From Acidimicrobiales bacterium (GTDB taxonomy: Bacteria > Actinomycetota > Acidimicrobiia > Acidimicrobiales > Aldehydirespiratoraceae): DNA of 6,671 bases. A program made the translations under genes and the position numbers. The notes beneath the pieces were generated by a model that was given only the letters and a program-made list of their open reading frames with translations, was not told the DNA's origin and ran no database searches. Below, one piece after another: positions 1-6,311 of this stretch. Each line of letters starts with the position of its first letter. The first letter of the stretch is position 1. The stretch is taken from the NCBI GenBank assembly GCA_021604885.1, contig BQJV01000188.1, forward strand, positions 1 to 6,671, written 5' to 3'.

Positions 1-1
1 G

Positions 2-745
2 GACCGGTTCGGGCCGATCCTGGTGCGGACCGACGACCGCGGGCGCACGTGGGAGCTGATCGTCGAGGGATTCGGCGAGGACGACGTGGTGGACGTGGTG
101 CGCGAGGATGCGCGCAATCCTGCAGTTCTCTACGCGGGCACGGAGCGCGGCTTGTTCGTCAGCATCGACACCGGCGCCGGGTGGGCATCGTTGGACGCGG
201 GGGAACTTCCCCCCGTTCGGGTGGATGATCTGGCGATCCAGGCGCGCGAGATGGACCTCGTCGCGGGCACGCACGGGCGGTCGGTCTGGGTGCTCGACGA
301 CGTGTCGGCGCTCTCGGCGCTCACGCCGGAGATCGTCGCGTCGGAGTTCCACGTGTTCGAGACGGCGCCTGCGCAGCCGCGCCAGCGCCTGAGCACGTAC
401 GAGCTGACGAGCGACCGGCAGTTTGTGTCGGACAACCCGCCGATCGAGGCGGCGATCCACTACTGGGTGCGCGATGAGCACGACTCGGGCGCCAAGATCA
501 AGATCAAGGACGCGCACGGGCGCACGATCGGGTCGCTCTCGGGCTCGGGCAAGCCCGGGCTGCAGCGGGTGGGGTGGGACATGCGTGTGGACGGCGACAT
601 CCGCCTGAGCCGCCTGCACCCGGGGACGAGCTTCGCCCCGCCCGGGGTGTACCGCGTCGAGGTGACGCTGGGCGACCATTCGGGCGAGATCGAGTTCGAA
701 TTGCTGCCCGAGCTGGGCGGGGATCCTCACGCCGAGGCGGAGTGA
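2..745 (+). CDS. BNR/Asp-box repeat (sortilin/VPS10-like) beta-propeller protein, C-terminal part
   Basis: The reading frame is open to the left window edge, so the N-terminus is missing; a GTG at 23 is an internal Val, not a credible start. About 247 residues are visible. Two Asp-box motifs (S/T-x-D-x-G-x-T-W type) are seen: TDDRGRTW at nt 29-52 and SIDTGAGW at nt 161-184, spaced like successive propeller blades. The stretch GTHGRSVWVLDD that follows is typical of the end of the propeller in large 'WD40/YVTN/BNR-like repeat' or VPS10-type proteins. The last ~120 residues (HYWVRDE..., GLQRVGWDMR, APPGVYRVEV) look like the beta-sandwich tail of the same family, reminiscent of the FlgD Ig-like fold. 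Such proteins are usually around 1000 residues and exported. Their substrates are mostly unknown, and some are annotated as glycosyl hydrolases without proof. It converges on and overlaps the PepSY gene by 19 bp. Confidence 0.85.
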   Translation, partial: DRFGPILVRTDDRGRTWELIVEGFGEDDVVDVVREDARNPAVLYAGTERGLFVSIDTGAGWASLDAGELPPVRVDDLAIQAREMDLVAGTHGRSVWVLDDVSALSALTPEIVASEFHVFETAPAQPRQRLSTYELTSDRQFVSDNPPIEAAIHYWVRDEHDSGAKIKIKDAHGRTIGSLSGSGKPGLQRVGWDMRVDGDIRLSRLHPGTSFAPPGVYRVEVTLGDHSGEIEFELLPELGGDPHAEAE

Positions 746-1269
746 CGGATCTTGCGCGCCCGGCGGCGGGCGCTGAACGGCATCCACCAGAGCCAGACGC
801 CGGTACACCAGAGCGCGAGCAGGACGGCGCCGGTGGGCAGGAAGATGCCCAGCTTGGCCCAGTCGCCGAAGAACGAGCCGTCGTGGAGTGACTCGATGAG
901 ATCGGAGCGCCGGTAGGCAGCGGCGAGGACCTCGCCGGTCGCGGTGTCGATCTGGACTTCCCAGCTGTTGCGCGCGCGGACCTTGGCGATGCCCGAACCC
1001 GGGCGGACGTCGATGCGGTCGATGTCGTCCCACGACTCGATGCCCGTTTCGGGCACGGAGCGGGCGGCGGCGAGGATGCGCTCGAACCCGACCGATGGGA
1101 TGGTGCCAGAGCCTTCGAGCGTGGGCGGCTGGATCCAGTCGGACTGCTTCTTGAGCTGGAGCGTGATGCCCGTCGCGATGATGAGCCCGAGCGGGAGGAG
1201 CGTCGCGATCGCGCCCCAGCGGTGGAGCTTGCGGGACCATCGGTTGAGTGTGGGTCGGGTGCGTGCCAC
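727..1269 (-). CDS. PepSY-associated transmembrane protein
   Basis: A 180-residue inner-membrane protein with two predicted helices. The first is at residues ~18-38, after the basic stretch RWSRKLHRW typical of PepSY-TM proteins; the second is at ~140-164 and ends in a Trp-rich edge (LWCTGVWLWWMPF). Between them is a periplasmic segment with a PepSY-like domain (~58-118; VQIDTATGEVLAA is the recognisable core), followed by ESLHDGSFFGDW, a motif common in this family. The C-terminal tail is basic (ARRRARKIRH), consistent with both termini in the cytoplasm. Long PepSY-TM proteins have about four helices and 350-500 residues, so this is a short form. The start is GTG; upstream in the same frame there are only 12 sense codons back to the TAA of the preceding PLP-enzyme gene, with no ATG and no clear Shine-Dalgarno. 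Family members often sit near metal or siderophore genes; the role here is unknown. It may be cotranscribed with the upstream PLP-enzyme gene (36 bp gap). Confidence 0.85.
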   Translation of the reverse strand: MARTRPTLNRWSRKLHRWGAIATLLPLGLIIATGITLQLKKQSDWIQPPTLEGSGTIPSVGFERILAAARSVPETGIESWDDIDRIDVRPGSGIAKVRARNSWEVQIDTATGEVLAAAYRRSDLIESLHDGSFFGDWAKLGIFLPTGAVLLALWCTGVWLWWMPFSARRRARKIRHSASA

Positions 1270-1305
1270 GGGCAGAGCGTAGTGGGGTGCGGGCGTGCCC
1301 GGGCG

Positions 1306-2472
1306 TTACTTGGCGACCTTGGCGAGGGCGCGGTCGAGGTCGGCGATGATGTCGTCCACGTCTTCGATGCCGATGGAGAAGCGGACGAGCCCGTCGGTGA
1401 GGCCGTGCTTCTCGCGGACGTCGGCGGGGATTTTGGCGTGGGTCATCGAGCTGGGGTGCTCGACGAGCGACTCGACGGCGCCGAGGGACTCGGCGAGGGT
1501 GAAGACGTCGAAGGAGCTGATGAGCGTTTTGGTCGGCTCGAAGGGGAGGTCGAAGTAGACGCTCATCATGCCGGCGAACCCGGACATCTGCTTCTTGGCC
1601 AACTCGTGCTGCGGGTGGCTGGGCAGGCCCGGGTAGATGACCTTGGTCACGAGCTTGTGCGACTCGAGGTACTGCGCGACGGCCATCGCGTTGGACTGGT
1701 GGCGCTCCATGCGCACCGGGAGGGTCTTGATGGAGCGGCGGAGGAGGAACATGGTGAACGGGTCTGCGTGGACGCCGAACGACTTGCGGGCATGGTCGAG
1801 CGCGGTGCGGGTGTCGAGGTCGTTTGTCATGAGCGAGCCGCCGACGATGTCGGAGTGGCCGCCGAGGTACTTGGAGCAGGAGTGGAGGACGACGTCGATG
1901 CCGTGGTTGAGGGGCTTCTGGAAGTAGGGGGAGGCGAAGGTGTTGTCGACGACGGAGGTCGCGTTGTGCTTCTTGGCGATGTCGGCGAGGGCGCGGAGGT
2001 CGTAGATGACGAGGAGGGGGTTGGTGGGGGTTTCGATGTAGAGCATGCGCGCGTTGGCGGTCATCGCGGCTTCGACAGCGGCGAGGTCGGTCATGTCGAC
2101 CTGGACGATCTCGATGCCGAAGTTCTCGAAGTACTCTTTGAAGAGGCGGTAGGTGCCGCCGTAGACGTCGATGGGCATGACGAGGCGGTCGCCGGACTTG
2201 AGCAGGCCGAGGAGGCAGGTCATGGCGCCGACGCCGGACGAGACGACGACGGCGTGGTCGGCTTCTTCGACCGCGGCGAGGGCGACCTCGAGGGGTTTGA
2301 AGTTGGCGCTCATGGAGCGGCCGTAGTCGTTGATGAACTCGCCGGGGCGGGTCTGGGCGTAGACGGAGCACTGGTAGATGGGCTCGACGGTGGCGCCGGT
2401 CTGGGGGTCGATGCGGGTGCCGGCGTGGATGGCTCTGGTGGACGGGCCAAGCGCGGAGGTGTCGTGGGTCAT
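1306..2472 (-). CDS. cystathionine gamma-synthase/gamma-lyase family PLP enzyme (trans-sulfuration)
   Basis: A 388-residue cytoplasmic enzyme of the Cys/Met-metabolism PLP family (fold type I), full length for the family. Visible landmarks: SSGVGAMT (78-85) for phosphate binding; Tyr104 in DVYGGT, which stacks on the cofactor; ETPTNP (147-152); Asp176 in VVDNTFASPYFQKPL; the Schiff-base Lys201 in HSCSKYLGGHSDIVGG; KVIYPGLPSHPQHEL (277-291); ESLVEHPSSMTH (334-345); and Arg364 in LVRFSIGIEDVDD, for the substrate carboxylate. Glu338 sits where gamma-lyases carry a specificity-linked Glu, and the PGLPSHPQHEL block resembles eukaryotic gamma-lyase. Sequence alone does not settle synthase (activated homoserine plus Cys to cystathionine) versus lyase (cystathionine to Cys). 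Odd point: the usual Y-x-R-x-G-N-P-T loop reads YGRSMSANFKPLE (50-62), keeping Tyr50 and Arg52 only. The ATG start has GAGGGAG upstream. A 118-bp gap separates it from the lipoprotein gene. Confidence 0.93.
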   Translation of the reverse strand: MTHDTSALGPSTRAIHAGTRIDPQTGATVEPIYQCSVYAQTRPGEFINDYGRSMSANFKPLEVALAAVEEADHAVVVSSGVGAMTCLLGLLKSGDRLVMPIDVYGGTYRLFKEYFENFGIEIVQVDMTDLAAVEAAMTANARMLYIETPTNPLLVIYDLRALADIAKKHNATSVVDNTFASPYFQKPLNHGIDVVLHSCSKYLGGHSDIVGGSLMTNDLDTRTALDHARKSFGVHADPFTMFLLRRSIKTLPVRMERHQSNAMAVAQYLESHKLVTKVIYPGLPSHPQHELAKKQMSGFAGMMSVYFDLPFEPTKTLISSFDVFTLAESLGAVESLVEHPSSMTHAKIPADVREKHGLTDGLVRFSIGIEDVDDIIADLDRALAKVAK

Positions 2473-2590
2473 GGTGCTCCCTCAAGCTGCGAATGCCGGG
2501 CGCGCGAACGGTGCGATCGGCGGCGGGTCGGGATTGTAGAGGGCGGGGTTGGGGCGCGCGTCCGCGGCGGTCGGGTCAGTGGAGGTCGGG
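2473..2590 (-). promoter_or_regulatory. 118-bp intergenic region with possible -10 element for the PLP-enzyme gene
   Basis: The minus strand contains TACAAT (positions 2538-2533), a 5/6 match to the -10 consensus, about 60 bp upstream of the ATG. No convincing -35 hexamer is seen at 16-18 bp spacing, where the sequence is very GC-rich. A Shine-Dalgarno GAGGGAG (2483-2477) precedes the start, with GAGG 7 nt from the ATG. I see no terminator-like hairpin with a T-run after the lipoprotein stop, so readthrough from the upstream pump operon is also possible. The promoter call is tentative. Confidence 0.3.
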
Positions 2591-2598
2591 TCAGTGGA
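2569..2598. repeat. 15-bp perfect tandem duplication at the lipoprotein stop codon
   Basis: The unit GGTCGGGTCAGTGGA occurs twice, at 2569-2583 and 2584-2598, directly adjacent and identical, followed by a partial third start (GGTC, 2599-2602). On the minus strand each copy carries CTCCAC-TGA, so the last codons of the lipoprotein (Leu-His-stop) are duplicated. Because 15 is a multiple of three, the second stop is in frame: readthrough of the first would add only Pro-Asp-Leu-His. It looks like a recent slippage or short duplication event. Confidence 0.9.
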
Positions 2599-3115
2599 GG
2601 TCCATGGAGACGATGGTGCGGACGCCGTTGGGGGTTTGCATCTCGATCCACCACTGGGCGTCGTCGGAAAGCGGATTCGGGCACGTTGCGTGGAGGTTGT
2701 ACTCGCCGGTGTCGGCGTCGTACTCGCCCAGGGCGACCATCGCGGTGAGGCGGTCTTCGGTGCCGATCCAGGCGCGGACGGTGGTGGCGCCGTCGGAGGC
2801 GTCGTTGGGCTTGACGATGAGGTGGAGTTCTTTGCCGGCTTCGGCTTGGCCGTGGGACTGCCAGGCGGCGAGTTCGGTGTCGCCCAGGGTGGCGGTGCCC
2901 AGGGAGACGCGTTCGTGGTCGTGGTCGTCGTCATGGCCTTCGTCGTGCGCGTGGTCATCGCCCTCGGCGTGGTCGTGGTCATCGCCGTCGTCGGCGTGGG
3001 AGTGGCCGGCGTGGTCGTGATCGTGGCCGTCGTCGGCGCCCTGCTCGGAGCAGCCGGCGAGGGCGAAGGCGAGGGCGGCGGTGGGGGCGAGGATGAGCTT
3101 GGTGAGGTCGTTCAT
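2591..3115 (-). CDS. His/Asp-rich lipoprotein, probable periplasmic metal-binding accessory of the RND pump
   Basis: 174 residues. The N-terminus is a lipoprotein signal: Lys6, a hydrophobic stretch 7-20 and the lipobox LAGC with Cys22 as the lipidation site. Residues 28-68 form a low-complexity stretch with 12 His, 16 Asp and 3 Glu in patterns such as HDHDH, HSH, DHDH, DHAHD and DHDHE, a composition expected to bind divalent metals (Zn, Ni, Co, Cu). Residues ~70-174 look like a compact beta-rich domain (ELHLIVKP, TTVRAWIGTEDR, YNLHATCPNPL, AQWWIEMQTPNGVRTIVSMDLH) with Cys145 and His142; I do not recognise a named family. The ATG overlaps the permease stop codon as ATGA, so translation is probably coupled. 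GAAGGAAG (3130-3123) provides a strong Shine-Dalgarno, with AAGGA 9 nt from the start. By context it likely delivers, buffers or senses metal for the pump. This is inference; no biochemical function is shown by the sequence. Confidence 0.85.
   Translation of the reverse strand: MNDLTKLILAPTAALAFALAGCSEQGADDGHDHDHAGHSHADDGDDHDHAEGDDHAHDEGHDDDHDHERVSLGTATLGDTELAAWQSHGQAEAGKELHLIVKPNDASDGATTVRAWIGTEDRLTAMVALGEYDADTGEYNLHATCPNPLSDDAQWWIEMQTPNGVRTIVSMDLH
2912..3034 (-). other. His/Asp low-complexity metal-binding segment (lipoprotein residues 28-68)
   Basis: The segment encodes alternating His and Asp, mostly as CAC/GAC codons, giving the DNA a repetitive GTGGTC/GTCGTC look on the + strand. There is no fixed repeat unit, so it is compositional rather than a true tandem array. 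Such tracts can change length by replication slippage, so strain-to-strain length variation would be expected. Confidence 0.8.
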
Positions 3116-6100
3116 GATCGATCTTCCTTCTTTGCACCGGACGCGCGGGCCGGCATGGGTTCATCTTTGAGGCCGAAGACGAGGGTATATCCGGCGGGGA
3201 CGACGACGAGATTCAGGAACGTCGAGGTCAAAAGCCCGCCGAGGGTGACAACGGCGAGGGGTGCGAGGAGCTCGCTGCCGGGCTTGCCCGCGGCGAGGGC
3301 GAGCGGGACGAGCCCGAGGGCGGCCGAGACGGCGGTCATGAGGATGGGGACGAGGCGTTCCATGGAGCCTCGGACGACGGCTTCACGGAGGTCGACGCCT
3401 TCGGTGCGGATGAGGTGGTTGTAGTGGTTGATGAGGAGGATGCCGTTGCGGACGGCGATGCCGAAGAGGGTAATGAAGCCGACCATGCTGGCGATGGAGA
3501 TGACGGGTGATTCGGCGGCGCCGATGCCGACAAGGGCAAGGGTGTTGCGGATGAAGCCGGCGCCCTCGGTGAGGTAGATGGCGGCGATGCCGCCGATGAG
3601 GGCGAGGGGCATGTTGAGCATGACCAGGGCGGCGGCGCGCATGGAGCCGGTGGAGATCTGCAGCAGCATGAACATGACGACGGCGACGGCGAGGCCGGCG
3701 AGGGTGATGGTGCGGGCGGCGGACTGCTGGGCCTCGAACTGCCCGCCGTAGGAGACGGTGTAGCCGGCGCGCTGGACGATGGGGTCGACGCGGTCTTGCA
3801 CCTGGGCGACGAGGTCGCCGAGGTTGGCGCCGTCGGCGACGTTGAGGGAGATGACGGCCTTGCGCTGGGCGTTCTCGCGGGTGATGAGGTTGCTCGAGCG
3901 TTCGGGGCCGATGTCGGCGACGTCGCGCAGGCGGACGGTGGCGCCGGAGCGGCCGCGGAGGAGGAGGCGTTTGACCTGGTCGATGGACTCGCGCTGGTCC
4001 GGGGCGAGGCGGACGACGAGGTTGTATTGGCGGAGGCCCTGGTTGACGGTCGCGACGACCTCGCCGTAGACGGCTTCGCGGACCTGCTCGGCGGCGTCTG
4101 CGGGTGAGAGGCCGGCGTTGGCGAGGTCGGCGTGGCGGTAGCGGATGGGCAGCGAGGTGATCATCACCTCGCGGTTGGCGTTGACGTCGCGGGCGCCGGG
4201 GAGTTGCTTGAGCTCGGTCTCGATCTCCTTGGCGAGGGTGCGGAGGCGGGAGAGGTCGTCGCCGTAGACGGAGATCGCGATGGCGGCCGGGGTGCCCGAG
4301 AGGACGTGGCTGAGCCGGTGCTCGATGGGCTGGCCGACCTGTGTGGTGATGCCGGGGACGGCGGCGAGGACGGCGTCGATGTCGGCGCGGACGTCTTCGC
4401 GGTCGTAGCCCGGCGCGACGGTGACCTCGATCTCGGATGAGCTGACGGGCTCGGCGTGCTCGTCGCGTTCGGCGCGTCCGGTGCGGCGGGCGACGGTCTG
4501 GACGCCCTCGATCTGCGTGAGGCGTTGGTCCACGCCGCTGGCGAGGCGGTCGGACTCGGTGAGCGAGGTGCCGGGGGGTGCGAAGAGGAAGACGGTGAAG
4601 GTGCCCTCGTTGAAGGAGGGGAGGAAGGAGGTGCCGAAGGTGGTGGCGAGCCAGAGGGAGGCGACGGTGGCGAGGGCGGCGCCGCCGAGCACCCAGAGGC
4701 GGAGTCTGATGGCGGCGCGGAGGGAGGGTTCGTACCAGCGCTTGAGCCAGCGGACGAGGAAGCCGTCGCGGTCGGCGTGCTCGCCGCCGAGCCTGCCCTT
4801 GAGCAGGTGGCGGCACATCGCGGGGGTGACGGTGAGCGCGACGACGAGCGAGGCGAGGATCGAGACCATGTAGGTCAGCGCGAGGGGTCGGAAGAAGCGC
4901 CCCTCGAGCCCCTGCAGGAAGAGGAGGGGGACGAAGACCATCACGATGATGATGGTCGCGAAGACCATCGCGGGCCGGATCTCGTTGCTGGCGTCGAAGA
5001 TGACTTCGGTGGGCGCGCGGCGGTCGGGCTCGGGCAGGGCGCGGTTCTGCTTGAGGCGGCGGAAGACGTTCTCGACGTCGATGATGGCGTCGTCGACGAG
5101 GACGCCGATCGCGACGGCGAGGCCGCCGAGGGTCATGACGTTGAGCCCGAGGTTGAGCCAGTCCATCATGAGCAGGCCGACGGCGATGGAGATGGGCAGC
5201 GCGGTGAGTGTGATGATCGTTGTGCGCACGTTGAGCAGGAAGAGCATGAGAATGATGGCGACGATGATGACCGCGTCGCGGAGGACGTGGAGGACGTTGT
5301 CGAGCGAGCGTTCGATGAAGTGGCTCTGGCGGACGACGTCGCGGTTGAGGACCATGCCTTCGGGGAGGACGGGTTCGAGCTGGTCGAGGAGTTCGTCGAG
5401 GCGGTCGGTGAGGGCGAGGGTGTTGGTGCCGGGGGTTTTCTTGATCGAGAGGATGACGGCGGGGGCGGCGGCTTCGGAGCCGGTGCCGCGTTTGAGGGCG
5501 GGGCCGAGGCGGACGTCGGCGACCTGGCCGATGGTGACGGGGGCGCCGTCGTGGAGCTTGATGATGGTGTTGGCGATGTCGGACGTGTCGGTGACGCGGG
5601 ACTGCTGGCGGAGGGGGATCTCGAGGTTGTCGGCGTTGGTGAGGTAGCCGCCGGATGCCGTGGAATGCGCGCCGCGGGCGGCTTCGACGACGTCGGAGAT
5701 CGTGAGGTCGTAGAGGCGGAGTTGCTCCTGATCGACGTTGACCTGGTACTCGGGGAGTTCGCCGCCGATGGCGACGACCTGGGCGACGCCGGGGATGGCG
5801 AGGATTTTGTTGCGGAGGTTGAACTCGGCGTGGGCGCGCAGCTCCATCGGGGAGGCGGCGGTGTCGGGGGAGGAGAGGGAGATGAGGGCGATCTCGCCGA
5901 CGATGGAGCTGATGGGGGTGAGCTCGAGGTGGACGCCGTCGGGGATGTCTTCGCGGACGGTGTCGAGGCGTTCGGCGACGAGCTGGCGGGCACGGTAGAG
6001 GTCCGCGCCCCAGTCGAGGTCGACCCAGACGATGGAGAGGCCGATGGCGCTGGAGCTGCGGACGCGCCGGACGCCGTTCATGCCGTTGACGGCGGACTCG

Positions 6101-6306
6101 ATGGGGAAGGTGACGTGCTGCTCGACCTCGTCGGCGGCGAGGCCGCCGGCTTCGGCCATGATGACGACGGTGGGGGCGTTGAGCTCGGGGAAGACGTCCA
6201 CGCTCATGCGCGGCACGCGGTAGGCGGCGTAGACCACGACGAGCAGCGCGGCCATGAGGACAAACGAGGAGTAGTTGAGCGAGAAGCGGATGAGCTGCTT
6301 GAGCAT
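3112..6306 (-). CDS. RND efflux permease, CzcA/CusA (heavy-metal-efflux-like) group
   Basis: 1064 residues, the normal length for an inner-membrane RND proton/substrate antiporter that pumps through an adaptor and outer-membrane channel. It starts MLKQLIRFSLNYSSF with helix 1 (~12-29), then the typical DVFPELNAPTV (37-47). Helices 2-6 lie at ~342-497 and helix 7 at ~536-554, followed by the second periplasmic domain and helices 8-12 (~866-1043). Helix 4 reads LGGLAVAIGVLVDDAIIDVEN, with Asp405, Asp406, Asp410 and Glu412 as proton-relay candidates. HRLSHVLSGTPAAIAI (663-678) and GIAVRNGILLINHYNHL (949-965) are CzcA/CusA-type blocks. The CusA Met triad is not conserved (the third Met aligns with His667), so Cu(I)/Ag(I) is not supported. 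The frame is open well upstream, but that part lies antiparallel to nothing and overlaps the adaptor in another frame as Arg-rich nonsense. ATG at 6306 is chosen because family homology starts there and GAGGA (6320-6316) lies 9 nt before it. The gene overlaps the lipoprotein by 4 nt. Confidence 0.95.
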   Translation of the reverse strand: MLKQLIRFSLNYSSFVLMAALLVVVYAAYRVPRMSVDVFPELNAPTVVIMAEAGGLAADEVEQHVTFPIESAVNGMNGVRRVRSSSAIGLSIVWVDLDWGADLYRARQLVAERLDTVREDIPDGVHLELTPISSIVGEIALISLSSPDTAASPMELRAHAEFNLRNKILAIPGVAQVVAIGGELPEYQVNVDQEQLRLYDLTISDVVEAARGAHSTASGGYLTNADNLEIPLRQQSRVTDTSDIANTIIKLHDGAPVTIGQVADVRLGPALKRGTGSEAAAPAVILSIKKTPGTNTLALTDRLDELLDQLEPVLPEGMVLNRDVVRQSHFIERSLDNVLHVLRDAVIIVAIILMLFLLNVRTTIITLTALPISIAVGLLMMDWLNLGLNVMTLGGLAVAIGVLVDDAIIDVENVFRRLKQNRALPEPDRRAPTEVIFDASNEIRPAMVFATIIIVMVFVPLLFLQGLEGRFFRPLALTYMVSILASLVVALTVTPAMCRHLLKGRLGGEHADRDGFLVRWLKRWYEPSLRAAIRLRLWVLGGAALATVASLWLATTFGTSFLPSFNEGTFTVFLFAPPGTSLTESDRLASGVDQRLTQIEGVQTVARRTGRAERDEHAEPVSSSEIEVTVAPGYDREDVRADIDAVLAAVPGITTQVGQPIEHRLSHVLSGTPAAIAISVYGDDLSRLRTLAKEIETELKQLPGARDVNANREVMITSLPIRYRHADLANAGLSPADAAEQVREAVYGEVVATVNQGLRQYNLVVRLAPDQRESIDQVKRLLLRGRSGATVRLRDVADIGPERSSNLITRENAQRKAVISLNVADGANLGDLVAQVQDRVDPIVQRAGYTVSYGGQFEAQQSAARTITLAGLAVAVVMFMLLQISTGSMRAAALVMLNMPLALIGGIAAIYLTEGAGFIRNTLALVGIGAAESPVISIASMVGFITLFGIAVRNGILLINHYNHLIRTEGVDLREAVVRGSMERLVPILMTAVSAALGLVPLALAAGKPGSELLAPLAVVTLGGLLTSTFLNLVVVPAGYTLVFGLKDEPMPARASGAKKEDRS
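3508..3567 (-). other. apparent ~20-residue insertion in the permease, between helices 9 and 10
   Basis: Residues 914-933 (starting EGAGFIRNTL and ending VGIGAAES) lie between YLT at the end of helix 9 and SPVISIASMVGF at the start of helix 10. In the CzcA/CusA proteins I know, helix 9 runs almost directly into the helix-10 start (form: YLTGGVxSIASLVGF). The extra segment is in frame, moderately hydrophobic and flanked by normal family sequence, so it is not a frameshift. Known from recalled family pattern only, not from an alignment. Confidence 0.5.
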
Positions 6307-6311
6307 GGCGA

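Noticed and set aside
1289..1304. Short GGGC/GCCC inverted repeat between the PLP-enzyme and PepSY genes
   Set aside because: Only a 4-bp stem with a 2-nt loop and no T-run; too weak for a terminator.
1222..2748. Long + strand open frame (508 codons) antisense to the PLP-enzyme gene
   Set aside because: Its translation is Gly/Val/Asp/Glu-rich low complexity without domains, as expected from the complement of a GC-rich gene. The minus-strand frame has complete family motifs.
2549..3424. + strand open frame with a Val/Ile-rich stretch resembling membrane helices
   Set aside because: The complement of CAC/GAC (His/Asp) codons is GTG/GTC (Val), so the hydrophobic stretch is a mirror of the His/Asp arm of the lipoprotein, not a real membrane protein.
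3383..4816. 477-codon minus-strand frame inside the permease gene
   Set aside because: An Arg/Pro/His-rich shadow frame of high-GC coding DNA with no recognisable motif.
3112..6306. Assignment as a CusA Cu(I)/Ag(I) exporter
   Set aside because: The three CusA metal-site methionines are not found at the aligned positions, so naming a copper/silver substrate is not supported.
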